Assembly: GCF_036492425.1 (NCBI RefSeq) | Contig: NZ_AP025293.1 | Coordinates: forward strand, 930,001-994,000 | DNA from: Persicobacter psychrovividus | GTDB lineage: Bacteria > Bacteroidota > Bacteroidia > Cytophagales > Cyclobacteriaceae | Direction of reading: 5' to 3' | Length of the DNA stretch: 64,000 bases | Shown here: in pieces, positions 34,847 through 43,340 of the stretch | How the letters are laid out: every line of letters starts with the position of its first letter | How positions within the stretch are numbered: the first letter of the stretch is position 1 | Notes under the pieces: model-generated | Databases searched by the model: none | What the model saw: only the letters and a program-made list of their open reading frames with translations | What the model was told of the DNA's origin: nothing | Translations under genes and position numbers: made by a program

Positions 34847-35284
34847 ATGACAAAAATTCAGAAAGCAAAGGTGACCGACCTTGAAATGCTGTATCCCTTA
34901 TTTGCGGAATTGCGTCCGCAGTATGATCTGTTACATTTCAAAGATTTGGTCAAACACCAATTCAAGGAAGGTTATCAGGTGATGTACATTCTTGATGGAA
35001 AGAAACCAGTGGCCTTGGTGGGCTTTCGGACGCTGCATCAGTTGGTCAGTGGAAAAACCCTGTTTATCGACGATATGGTTACGGCTCAAAAGCATCGCGG
35101 CAAGGGTTACGGGAAGGCGCTGATGATGTGGCTGCAGGGCTTTTGCTTTGAAAATAATTATGACCACATGGCTGTGAATGCTTCTTTCGAGGAAGTGGAA
35201 ACTCACCGCTTTTGCCTCAATAATGGGCTGAAAATTGAAACCATCCACTTTGGGCGGAAAGTGGCGGAACTGAAGGACGTCTGA
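34847..35284 (+). CDS. GNAT-family N-acetyltransferase
   Basis: 145 residues. GNAT fold with the acetyl-CoA pyrophosphate loop KHRGKGYGKALMMWL (about 80-95, R/Q-x-x-G-x-G/A type), preceded by strand KTLFIDDMVT and followed by YDHMAVNASFEEVETHRFCLNNGL. Substrate unknown. It stands 73 bases before the next gene in the same direction and may be co-transcribed with it. Confidence 0.85.
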   Translation: MTKIQKAKVTDLEMLYPLFAELRPQYDLLHFKDLVKHQFKEGYQVMYILDGKKPVALVGFRTLHQLVSGKTLFIDDMVTAQKHRGKGYGKALMMWLQGFCFENNYDHMAVNASFEEVETHRFCLNNGLKIETIHFGRKVAELKDV

Positions 35285-35357
35285 CCTGCAGATCATTCGT
35301 AAATACCCAAAGGAGCACAGGTTAAAATAGTGCTCGATCAATCTTTAATTCAGTTCA

Positions 35358-37082
35358 ATGCAGAAAAAAACACTGGCCATCATCGGCATGGGCCCCCGAG
35401 GCTTGTTTGCCCTCGAGCAAATGGTTGAACAACTTCAGCAACAGCTTGATCACGTACAGATATGGCTGTTTGAAACGGGTTCGGCCTGGGGTTGTGGACC
35501 CGTATATGCCCCTTCTCAGCCCGCAACGAACTGGATTAATATTGCTGAGCGAACCCTCGAACTGCCAGAACGCCCAGCGACCTCCTGCATGGTGGAGGTG
35601 CCTGCTTTTCCCTCCTTTCTTGCGTGGGCCGAACAGTGGGATCAAAAGGAAACAAAGGCCGATGAACAGCCCGATATTTATCCGCCGCGTGCAAAAATTG
35701 GGCGGTACCTGCAGGCGCGATTTTACAGCCTGGTATTGCCTTTGGTACAGCGGCAGGCGGTGCGGTTGTTTCAGGCGGAAGTTTGTGGACTCGAATGGCA
35801 GCCTGACCATCTGCGGCTCTCGGTGGGTGGGCAGCAACATTATCGTGTGGATGAGGCCCTGCTGACGGTTGGGCATCAGCGTACCGAGCTCGATGAGCAG
35901 CTTGAGCGTTGGCAATCGGCGACTTCCCTCCCCACGCATTTAGGGGTGCAGCCTTATCCTGTGTCGGCTTTTCGCGCATGGGATTTCGAAGGAAATGCAC
36001 CGACAGGTTTGGGGCTGCGCGGATTTGGCCTGGCGATGCTCGATGTGGTCAGGGCTGTGGGCGAGTGGAGTGGCCGTTTCGGGCAAGTTGTTCATGGCCA
36101 TATGGTGTATGTGCGGAATAAAAATCAGGGCCTGACCATCTTCCCTTTTTCCCTCGACGGGCTTCCGCTATCGGCCAAACCGCTCAATGCCGCTCTCGAT
36201 AAAACTTATGCACCTTCCCCCCGCATCTTGGAGGCCCTACACGAAGAAGTTGCTCATGGCGCATCGCTGGAGACGGTTGGAAATCTGGATTTTCTTATTC
36301 AGCCCATGGCTAAAATTGCGGCGGAAATCTATGTGCAGCATCCTCAGCGGTGGGCGGAGGATCAGCTTTCCGAAACCGCCGTTGCCGCCCTGTTGGGGGA
36401 GTGGCTCGAGCACGATCATTTTGAACATCCATTGATCTTAGCCCAGTCCAGAGCCGCTGCTCTGGCACTTGCAGATTTTATGGGCATGGCCAAAGGGGAG
36501 CGGTGGATTACCCTGGATTACTGCATGGGACAGGTTTGGCGACATTGCCAGCTGACGCTCTTTCGGGCGTTGTCTTTCACCAAATGCCCACAGGGTATTT
36601 TCAATCAGGCGCTGGCTTTACACGAGCGAATGAAACGCTATGCCTATGGCCCGCCTGTTCTTGGGGTAGCACAAATGCTCGCCATGATTTCAGAAGGGAT
36701 TTTAAACCTGAAATATGTAGAAAATCCACAGGTTGAAGTTGTTACCCAAGGCTGGAAAATGCAAAAAGGAGGCAGTGAGGTCTCATTGAAATATATGGTA
36801 AATACCGTACTGGACAGCCCGAATATCGCCAAGGTGGCCACTCCCCTGATCAAGAATTTAAGGTCCGATGAACGGGTAACAAAAGTAGCAGGGGCCTTGG
36901 GGTTTCAGGTGAATGAAAATGGTATGCTGACCAATTCAGGTACCGATGAGCCTTTAAAAGTGAGTGTTCTGGGGCGCCTGGCGAAGGGGACGATCATTGG
37001 CGTAGATTCTTTGGTGGATTGTTTCGGTCCTCGCACCACCACCTGGGCAAAAGCCTGCGCGGAGCGGCTTTCAAAGCGGTAG
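35358..37082 (+). CDS. FAD/NAD(P)-binding family protein
   Basis: 574 residues. The N-terminus KTLAIIGMGPRGLFALEQMV is a Rossmann dinucleotide-binding motif of the FAD_NAD-binding (HCR-like) family. Other family features are WGCGPVYAPSQPATNWINI, PPRAKIGRYLQARF, ALLTVGHQ, GLGLRGFGLAMLDVV, and a C-terminal DLNSG-free end with GTIIGVDSLVDCFGPRTTTWA. Members are flavin-dependent oxidoreductases of mostly unknown substrate. The gene sits between a GNAT and a secreted GH10 enzyme; nothing links it to carbohydrate breakdown. Confidence 0.78.
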   Translation: MQKKTLAIIGMGPRGLFALEQMVEQLQQQLDHVQIWLFETGSAWGCGPVYAPSQPATNWINIAERTLELPERPATSCMVEVPAFPSFLAWAEQWDQKETKADEQPDIYPPRAKIGRYLQARFYSLVLPLVQRQAVRLFQAEVCGLEWQPDHLRLSVGGQQHYRVDEALLTVGHQRTELDEQLERWQSATSLPTHLGVQPYPVSAFRAWDFEGNAPTGLGLRGFGLAMLDVVRAVGEWSGRFGQVVHGHMVYVRNKNQGLTIFPFSLDGLPLSAKPLNAALDKTYAPSPRILEALHEEVAHGASLETVGNLDFLIQPMAKIAAEIYVQHPQRWAEDQLSETAVAALLGEWLEHDHFEHPLILAQSRAAALALADFMGMAKGERWITLDYCMGQVWRHCQLTLFRALSFTKCPQGIFNQALALHERMKRYAYGPPVLGVAQMLAMISEGILNLKYVENPQVEVVTQGWKMQKGGSEVSLKYMVNTVLDSPNIAKVATPLIKNLRSDERVTKVAGALGFQVNENGMLTNSGTDEPLKVSVLGRLAKGTIIGVDSLVDCFGPRTTTWAKACAERLSKR

Positions 37083-37241
37083 GAGGGCGAAAACAGCCCG
37101 CTGATGGTGTTCAGCGTTTTGAGATTCTTTTCTGCGATTTGTCCAATTCGTAGTAATCGTCCTGATGTTAAAAGTTTTTTTCACACGAGATTGATCATTT
37201 TTATGCTCAAAATCAACCATCACTTTTTATTCTATTTTTTG

Positions 37242-40130
37242 ATGAAAAAACTTTTTCTACTGTTCACTGCCATGGCTTTTTTTCCTTTTTTGGGGATGGC
37301 CCAAGATTGGGAGACCGAAGCCAATGAGCGAATAAATCAGCATCGGAAAACAATGCTGACCATCAAGACCCTGAATGTGCCGACCGATGGGGAAACCTCC
37401 CTGCGGGTGAAGCTGAAAAAGCATCACTTTCGATGGGGAACCACCGTCAATATCAACCAGGTAAAAAGCCTTGAGGCACGGGGTTATGCCCTGGGTTCAG
37501 ACCATCCTTATTTCAACCATTTCATGAATTTCAATTCTGTAACGGTAGAAAATACCGGCAAATGGAAGGGCTGGAGAAATGAGGTCAATCGTGCCCTTTA
37601 CGGACGGGTTCGGGCGTGGTTCATGGAGCGGGGAATCGACAATCGGGGGCATGGGACAATTTGGGAAAGTACCCGATTTAATGCCGTACCCAATGATGTT
37701 TTGGCAATGGAAGACCCTGAGGAGATCCGTCAGAGTATTTATGATCATATTGAAGATCAGATGGCCGAACTGCAGCATGAGATTTACGAAATTGACCTGG
37801 TCAATGAGCCCGTGAATGAGGTGAAGATTGTCAAGGATCTGCTCAAGCTTTCCGAAGAAGATTACGCAAAAGAGCGTGCAGAATGGTACAAGTTTGCCAG
37901 GGAGAAAGCGCCAGATTTGAAGCTGGTCATCAATGAATACAACCTGATTCAGTCGGGCAATGATTTTCACCTGCAGTTTGGGGAGTACCTGAATGCGTAT
38001 ATTGATGCCGGTGGACCTGTGGATGTGATTGGTATGCAGGGGCATTTTTGGTCCAGCATGCCTGCGGCAGAAGAGTTGCTCAAACGCCTTTCAGAGGTGG
38101 CGGTTCATGGTATTCCAATGCACGTTACGGAGTTCGATATGAAAGAGAGCTCTTATGAGGAAATGGAGCGGATCATGACGGTTTGTTTTGCGGAACCACT
38201 GATGGAGGGCTTTACCATTTGGGGAGCTTGGAGTGGGAATCAATGGCGAAATAATGGGCCTATTTATAAAGCGGACTGGGAACTGAAGGAAAGCGGAAAA
38301 GCATACTTCGACCTGGTGCATGACAAGTGGAGTACTGACCTTGCTTTTGAAGATGGCGTGGCAGATGAATATCAATTGCGGGTATTTAAGGGGGATTATG
38401 ACATTATTTTGGAGCATGAGGGTAAGGTGAAGGTTTACCGCCTGGACGAGGTGATTGATGGTGGGCAGATTACGGTTGACTTTGCCGAAGTGAGTGAGCT
38501 GAAGCCAAGCGTGAACTTTTCAAGTGTTCCTGCGGAAAGATATTGTGTGGATACCGACATGACCATCTCGGCCGCTACTGGCGGGGCGACGGCTGCAAAA
38601 GTACGGCTGTTTGTGAATGGTTACCTGTACGCTGAAGAGGTGAATACGGCAGATGAAGCCAACTTTTCACCAACGTTCAACTGGCTTGCCCAAAGTGCTG
38701 GCGATTATGAATTTCAGTTTGAAGTAGAATCGGCCTCAGGCATTTTGAACCGCTCAGAGGTGCATCAATGTCAGGTGTTGAACAACAATATTGAGAACAG
38801 TTTTTCCGTGCCTGCCGAAAAACAGGGGATGCTCCTGACCTCCGAAGAGGTATTTGAAATTGAGCTGGACTGGGCAGCGGTTCACCGTGTGGAAAAATTG
38901 AGCGTCTATGACCACGAGGGGAACTTGCTTGAGCCTGCATATGGGGCAAACGAGGCGATTTCTGTCGATCCTGCTGGCCGATTTGGCAATAACCGCTATG
39001 TGTTAGTGGGGGAAAATGACTATGGTTGCACCGTCTCGGAACTGTTGCTGTTTACCTTGCTCAAGGAGGGAGAAACGGAAAACCATATTGAGCTTCAGAT
39101 CCACCATCAAAACCATGATGTGGAGGAGAAATTAACGGGGGGCATTGATATGCTCGGAGATCTTGATATTGGGGAAAATATTGTCGGCCTTTATTTTGAG
39201 CATTTCGGCCTGCCGCATGGTGCCGTGGTGGACAGTGCGTTTATTCAGTTTTCGAATGACCGTGATGACCGACCAGGCAGTTCGATCATCAATATTTACG
39301 CAGACAATTCCGCAGAACCTGTCGATACGCATCGCAACCCATATTTGAGTAAGCGGCCTGCTACAGAAACGGTCGTTCAGTGGGATATTCCTTACTGGGA
39401 CAAAGCGCAGGATCGTCTTCCTGAACAGCGAACGCCAAATATTGGGCCGATAATTCAGGAACTGATTGATAACAAAGGGCGCAAACCTTACAGCCCGTTT
39501 GTCTTTATCCTGAACCCTGAGGAAGGGGCGGCTAAACGTGCGGCGACCTCTTATGACCTTTTCCCGAGTCGTGCACCTTCATTATCCATTTACTTCCATG
39601 TGGTTTCCTTTGAGAACACCTTTGTGCCTCAGAATCTGCGCTATGAACAACTTGCCGAGGATGAGTATAAAATTCAGTGGAACAACATCAGTGATGGGAA
39701 TTTTACAGGCTATGATTTGTACCTGAATGATGAACAATGGAATGATTCCCTGTTGCAGGTGAATGAGGCTGTGCTGAAAGTGCAGGTATCGGATTACCCT
39801 TTAATGCTCACGGCCACCTCCAGTAATATTTATGGGCAATCTTCGGATTTCAGTGAGGTGCTGACCATCGAGGATCCTCGTCCGCCATTGGTGGCTGATG
39901 AAAACCTTTTCGGCCTCATTTCCCCCAACCCCGTGCAGGACCAATGTGAGATTCTGCTGGAGGTGCCTGTGGCGTATGTTTTGATGGTTGATGCCATGGG
40001 ACGTAGCCACAAGCGGACGGTGATGGATCAGCAATTGCAATGCGCTGATTTAAACAGTGGCATTTACCGACTGATGCTTTACAAGGCCGATCATACCTTT
40101 ATTGGAAAGGTGAATATTCTGAAGCAATAA
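37242..40130 (+). CDS. modular secreted GH10 glycoside hydrolase with T9SS tail
   Basis: 962 residues from ATG 37242 (MKKLFLLFTAMAFFPFLGMAQ, signal peptide); the frame continues upstream to 37104 but that part looks non-coding. A GH10 barrel (about 30-340) has the acid/base E189 in DLVNEP and nucleophile E297 in HVTEFDM. GH10 members are mostly endo-beta-1,4-xylanases. Next come a beta-rich region (FSSVPAERYCVDTDMTISAATGG, resembling an Ig-like module), a DNRLRE/jelly-roll-like module (~650-820), an Fn3-like module (~830-900) and a T9SS sorting domain (ISPNPVQDQCEILLEV ... IGKVNILKQ). It should be exported and anchored or released at the cell surface. The GH10 entry KKHHFRWGTTVN is divergent from typical xylanases, so the substrate may be unusual. 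Confidence 0.85.
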   Translation: MKKLFLLFTAMAFFPFLGMAQDWETEANERINQHRKTMLTIKTLNVPTDGETSLRVKLKKHHFRWGTTVNINQVKSLEARGYALGSDHPYFNHFMNFNSVTVENTGKWKGWRNEVNRALYGRVRAWFMERGIDNRGHGTIWESTRFNAVPNDVLAMEDPEEIRQSIYDHIEDQMAELQHEIYEIDLVNEPVNEVKIVKDLLKLSEEDYAKERAEWYKFAREKAPDLKLVINEYNLIQSGNDFHLQFGEYLNAYIDAGGPVDVIGMQGHFWSSMPAAEELLKRLSEVAVHGIPMHVTEFDMKESSYEEMERIMTVCFAEPLMEGFTIWGAWSGNQWRNNGPIYKADWELKESGKAYFDLVHDKWSTDLAFEDGVADEYQLRVFKGDYDIILEHEGKVKVYRLDEVIDGGQITVDFAEVSELKPSVNFSSVPAERYCVDTDMTISAATGGATAAKVRLFVNGYLYAEEVNTADEANFSPTFNWLAQSAGDYEFQFEVESASGILNRSEVHQCQVLNNNIENSFSVPAEKQGMLLTSEEVFEIELDWAAVHRVEKLSVYDHEGNLLEPAYGANEAISVDPAGRFGNNRYVLVGENDYGCTVSELLLFTLLKEGETENHIELQIHHQNHDVEEKLTGGIDMLGDLDIGENIVGLYFEHFGLPHGAVVDSAFIQFSNDRDDRPGSSIINIYADNSAEPVDTHRNPYLSKRPATETVVQWDIPYWDKAQDRLPEQRTPNIGPIIQELIDNKGRKPYSPFVFILNPEEGAAKRAATSYDLFPSRAPSLSIYFHVVSFENTFVPQNLRYEQLAEDEYKIQWNNISDGNFTGYDLYLNDEQWNDSLLQVNEAVLKVQVSDYPLMLTATSSNIYGQSSDFSEVLTIEDPRPPLVADENLFGLISPNPVQDQCEILLEVPVAYVLMVDAMGRSHKRTVMDQQLQCADLNSGIYRLMLYKADHTFIGKVNILKQ

Positions 40131-40152
40131 AAATTTTTAAAGTAAATTTGTG

Positions 40153-40188
40153 AATGGCGACTGGTGGAATCTTCCGCTGGTCGCCATT
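40153..40188. terminator. hairpin after the GH10 gene
   Basis: AATGGCGAC (40153-40161) pairs with GTCGCCATT (40180-40188), with GGAA/TTCC inside. The T run is weak (TTTATA), so termination is plausible but not certain. Confidence 0.5.
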
Positions 40189-40387
40189 TATACCTGAATT
40201 TGAAATGCTTATCGCGGTGTTATTCCTGACGACTCCCCTAATAATTTGAATAAACCTAAGGTGAAATCCATAAAATCAGCATTATTGCTACAATCCGTAA
40301 ATAACGCACACTTTTCTTAAAGGCGTCCTCATCAAAAAGAATAGTAAAGTGTCTTTGGATTTGCGATATCCGATTTACGAAATAAAA

Positions 40388-40416
40388 AATCTGTGGAAAT
40401 CTGTGTAATCTGTGGA
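40388..40416. repeat. AATCTGTGK tandem dispersed repeat
   Basis: Three adjacent 9-10 base units: AATCTGTGG-A, AATCTGTG-T, AATCTGTGG-A. From general experience this sequence recurs between genes in many bacterial genomes; only one instance is visible here. Confidence 0.5.
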
Positions 40417-40619
40417 CAATATAAATCCTTGTAATAATTAGGGGTTACACCAATATGATTGCAATTTATCAAACCACATAAAATTTGCTCGTCCCGATTT
40501 AACCATGGAATGAATTCCATATCTATTACAAAAAGTCCTTTCAAGACTGGTGTACCGAAGGTGCATTTTGTATTCGCTTCGGGTTTTAACCTGAAGCCCG
40601 AGGTTGAACAGTCGGCAAT

Positions 40620-41225
40620 TTAGTTCATTTTTTCTACCGGACGGTCTATTGGAGGGAGGCAGGCAATGGCTTCTTTAAGTCGGAATTTTTGCCCGAAATT
40701 CAGGTCCACCATTTTATTCAAACTAAATTCATAAGCCCCATTCCGATAGTGAATGTGCGTTTCTGTGCCGTCAAAATGCTGATGGATCACTTCATTTTTT
40801 TGCAGACTGTTCTCAAGGAAAAACAGGTAATTTTCGATAATCAGCTCACGGTCCTCATGTTCACTCAGCAAAATATCCCGAAGGTTAAATTTGGCAGGTT
40901 CATGGTGTGAAATATAAAAACTGATCAGCCCTTTTTCATGCTGAGTTTCTATATAACCCAGCGGTGTTGGGCACTGAATATTCAGGTTTTTTAATTGATG
41001 GGCATGTTTCCAGCATCGGCTGGCACCTGTTGAAATGGGTGCATTTGAGGACAGTTGGTTATGGCTCGGCCCAAAATAATCGATCCGTAAAGCCAGGCCC
41101 CTTTCTTCCATAAAAAAATGCCCTTCATTTGAATTCAAAAGGTTGTGCGCTTCACCATAGGTCGGCAGGCGCTTGAGGAAAGATGAAAATGGAATAAAGG
41201 CAGGGTTGAGCTGGATGTTATTCAT
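40620..41225 (-). CDS. hypothetical protein, WaaP/InaA kinase-like
   Basis: 201 residues without signal peptide. The segment ASRCWKHAHQLKNLNIQCPTPLGYIE (about 68-93), followed by KGLISFYISHHEPAKFNLRDIL, resembles the N-lobe of lipopolysaccharide-core kinases (RSxxxAxxLxxxGIxTPxPxxYIE, then a YYVSE-like strand). The catalytic part is not recognisable: no HGDLxxxN motif; instead VIHQHFDGTETHIHYRNGAYEFSLNKM. The protein could be a degenerate kinase or a distinct protein with a similar start. It is divergent from marR across a 230-base spacer. Confidence 0.5.
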   Translation of the reverse strand: MNNIQLNPAFIPFSSFLKRLPTYGEAHNLLNSNEGHFFMEERGLALRIDYFGPSHNQLSSNAPISTGASRCWKHAHQLKNLNIQCPTPLGYIETQHEKGLISFYISHHEPAKFNLRDILLSEHEDRELIIENYLFFLENSLQKNEVIHQHFDGTETHIHYRNGAYEFSLNKMVDLNFGQKFRLKEAIACLPPIDRPVEKMN

Positions 41226-41407
41226 GAAGGTTATTTTAATGGAATTACTGTAAAATCTAAATAATATTTAATTTTACCATCATCTCGCCTTTAAATTATC
41301 GCGCTTTAACTAAAAATGATCGCTTTGTTTTTCTGCAATATGTCTTTACAATTTTTTCATTGTAATATTTTTTCATTTGAATGAAAACAAACCTTTTGGC
41401 ATGGTAA

Positions 41408-41425
41408 TAGTTGTATGTGCAACTA
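41408..41425. promoter_or_regulatory. putative MarR operator upstream of marR
   Basis: TAGTTGTATGTGCAACTA, symmetric except at one position. Its centre TTGTATGTGCAA matches the palindrome before the quinone-reductase gene at 10 of 12 positions. It lies 30 bases before the marR ATG, where autorepression would be expected. Confidence 0.6.
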
Positions 41426-41455
41426 TAAAATCGATCACCTCCTGATAGGGCCGTT

Positions 41456-41875
41456 ATGCATGAAACTTACGATGAACATTGCTTGTATTTTGCCGCCAAT
41501 ACCCTGGCGCGGAAAATTTCCAAATTAGCCGACGAGGCCTTTGTTCCTGTGGGTATTCCAGCTTCTTATGCCTATTTGCTGATCTATATTCAGGGCAATC
41601 CTTCGGCTTTACAAAGTGAATTGGCGGATGGCATGCACCTGAAACCTTCCACCATTACCCGCTTTGTGGACAAGCTGGTGAATGCGGATTTGATTGTCCG
41701 GAAAAAAGAGGGGCGGGTGGTGACAGTTTCCTTGACCAACAAAGGGGAGGAGGTGATTCCGAAGATCACATCAGCATTAAAAAATCTTCACGATCATTAC
41801 TGTGAGCTCCTCGGGGAAGCTGCAGCCCTGAAACTCATTCAGGGGGTTTATCAAGCCAATAATAAATTGGAATAA
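41456..41875 (+). CDS. MarR-family transcriptional regulator
   Basis: 139 residues. MarR winged-helix protein: dimerisation helices at both ends; DNA-binding part NPSALQSELADGMHLKPSTITRFVDKLVNADLIVRKKEGRVVTVSLTNKG (about 49-100), with recognition helix PSTITRFVDKL and a wing RKKEGRVV. Cysteines (C9, C112) are present and could act in redox sensing, but this is a guess. It precedes a quinone reductase and an SDR in the same direction and shares a palindromic operator with the first of them, the usual design for a regulator of quinone or electrophile detoxification. Confidence 0.88.
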   Translation: MHETYDEHCLYFAANTLARKISKLADEAFVPVGIPASYAYLLIYIQGNPSALQSELADGMHLKPSTITRFVDKLVNADLIVRKKEGRVVTVSLTNKGEEVIPKITSALKNLHDHYCELLGEAAALKLIQGVYQANNKLE

Positions 41876-42002
41876 TCGGCACCTCAGCCAACATTTGCGC
41901 ATTTTAGGGATTTATATCAGGGGTGTATCTAAACTTTGACTTTCCAATAGAAAGCCGTCAGATTTTCATCAGGAATATCTGATTTTAAACACCTTCCAAT
42001 AC

Positions 42003-42014
42003 TTGTATATACAA
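42003..42014. promoter_or_regulatory. putative MarR operator before the quinone reductase
   Basis: TTGTATATACAA, a perfect 12-bp palindrome 19 bases before the ATG at 42034. It is close to TTGTATGTGCAA before marR. Confidence 0.6.
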
Positions 42015-42033
42015 ATAAAAAACAATAAATATT

Positions 42034-42594
42034 ATGGGACAGCTATTAGTTATTCTTGCGCATCCGTCGATTTCGGATTCCATTGCCAACAAAACTATCG
42101 TGGAGGGGATTCAGCAAAAATACCCTTCGGCAGAAGTGCGCGACCTTACGGCACTTTATCCGGATTTCAAGATTGATGTGGCCGCTGAACAGCAAGCCCT
42201 GAAATCGGCAGACACGGTCATTTTCCAGTATCCATTTTTCTGGTACAATATGCCAGGTATTCTGAAGCACTGGTGTGATGAAGTGCTGACGTTCAACTTT
42301 GCTTATGGCCCAGAGGGAGATCAGCTGAAAGGGAAAAACTTCATGGCAAGTTTTACCATTGGTGGCCCACAGGATGCTTACAAAGCTACGGGTTATAATC
42401 ATTTCCGCATTGAGGAATTTATGAAACCCATAGAGCAGACCGCCCACCTGACGCAGATGAACTATTTCGACCCTGTTTATACACATGGGATGGTCTATAT
42501 CGAGGGAGTATATAATACGGTGGAAGGTGTAACCGAAAGGGCACAGGCGCATCTGGATCGGCTGTTTCAGCAGCTTGATAACATTCAGGGCTAA
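42034..42594 (+). CDS. NAD(P)H-dependent quinone oxidoreductase, flavodoxin-like
   Basis: 186 residues. Flavodoxin-like fold of the NQO/KefF/MdaB group: QLLVILAHPSISDSIANK (FMN phosphate region at the N-terminus), ADTVIFQYPFFWYNMPGILKHWCDEVLTFNFAYG, the strongest family signature, and FTIGGPQDAYKATG. It should reduce quinones or related electrophiles by two electrons, avoiding radical formation. Directly downstream of marR, with a palindrome just before its start, and 63 bases before an SDR gene. Confidence 0.88.
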   Translation: MGQLLVILAHPSISDSIANKTIVEGIQQKYPSAEVRDLTALYPDFKIDVAAEQQALKSADTVIFQYPFFWYNMPGILKHWCDEVLTFNFAYGPEGDQLKGKNFMASFTIGGPQDAYKATGYNHFRIEEFMKPIEQTAHLTQMNYFDPVYTHGMVYIEGVYNTVEGVTERAQAHLDRLFQQLDNIQG

Positions 42595-42657
42595 AAGGGG
42601 ATTATTAGTGAAAGATGGAAAACGGGGTTTTTCAGACCATAAATAAATAACAAAACA

Positions 42658-43254
42658 ATGAAAGTGATTTTGGTAGGTTCCACAGGAACACTGGGAAAGA
42701 AAGTTTTGCAGCAGCTTGAAAGTGCAGGTCATCGGGTTTTAACGGTGAACCGAAGCAGTGGTGATGCGCAGCTGGATATGCAATCGGCAGAAGCCGTGGA
42801 GGCCTTTTTTAAGAAGGTGGGTGCTTTTGATGCCCTGATTGCCACCAGTGGCACCGCAAAATGGGGCAACATTGGGGCGCTTTCTGGTCAGGATTATATG
42901 CTCGGATTACAGAGTAAACTGATGGGGCAGGTCAATTTGGTGCATATTGGTCGGAAATACGCGGCAGAGAAGGCGGTTTTTGTCCTTACCTCTGGGGTGT
43001 TGGCACAATATCCGATGGAGGGCAGCAGCTCTCTGACGATGATTAACAGCGCCATTGAAGGATATGCGAGGGCGGTAAGCCTGGAACTCGATCAGCAGAA
43101 AATACAGGTGGTGAGCCCTGGCTGGGTGAAGGAAACCATGGAGATGATGGGCATGGACAGTTCGGAGGGAACAGCTGCGAGCGAGGTGGCGACCTATTAT
43201 CTGAAAGCCTTAACGGTGGAGGAATCTGGAACGGTTTTACAGGTGGTCGGCTAA
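42658..43254 (+). CDS. short SDR-family protein with altered active site
   Basis: 198 residues. Rossmann-type SDR with VILVGSTGTLGKKVLQQL nucleotide motif, LDMQSAEAVEAFF, LIATSGTAKWG and VVSPGWVKETMEMMG. At the place of the catalytic YxxxK the sequence reads LTMIN followed by SAIEGYARAVSLEL, so both the tyrosine and the lysine are absent, although the helix pattern is kept. It may bind NAD(P) without classical dehydrogenase chemistry. Last gene of the marR group, followed by a strong terminator. Confidence 0.8.
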   Translation: MKVILVGSTGTLGKKVLQQLESAGHRVLTVNRSSGDAQLDMQSAEAVEAFFKKVGAFDALIATSGTAKWGNIGALSGQDYMLGLQSKLMGQVNLVHIGRKYAAEKAVFVLTSGVLAQYPMEGSSSLTMINSAIEGYARAVSLELDQQKIQVVSPGWVKETMEMMGMDSSEGTAASEVATYYLKALTVEESGTVLQVVG

Positions 43255-43281
43255 AGATACGATTCGGCTATTGATCAAAAA

Positions 43282-43315
43282 AAGAGGCTGCCCTGACGAA
43301 AGGGCAGCCTCTTTT
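43282..43315. terminator. bidirectional terminator
   Basis: AAGAGGCTGCCCT (43282-43294), loop GACGAA, AGGGCAGCCTCTT (43301-43313), with A run before and T run after. It serves the converging SDR and DUF4382 genes. Confidence 0.85.
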
Positions 43316-43340
43316 GGTATCATTGATATGGCGGCAGGGA

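Larger units (their letters stand above)
40131..40619. other. intergenic region with dispersed repeats
   Basis: 489 bases between two converging genes. It holds the hairpin at 40153-40188 and a short tandem AATCTGTGG-type repeat at 40388-40416. No supported gene; the minus-strand frame at 40332-40544 runs through the repeat. Confidence 0.5.
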
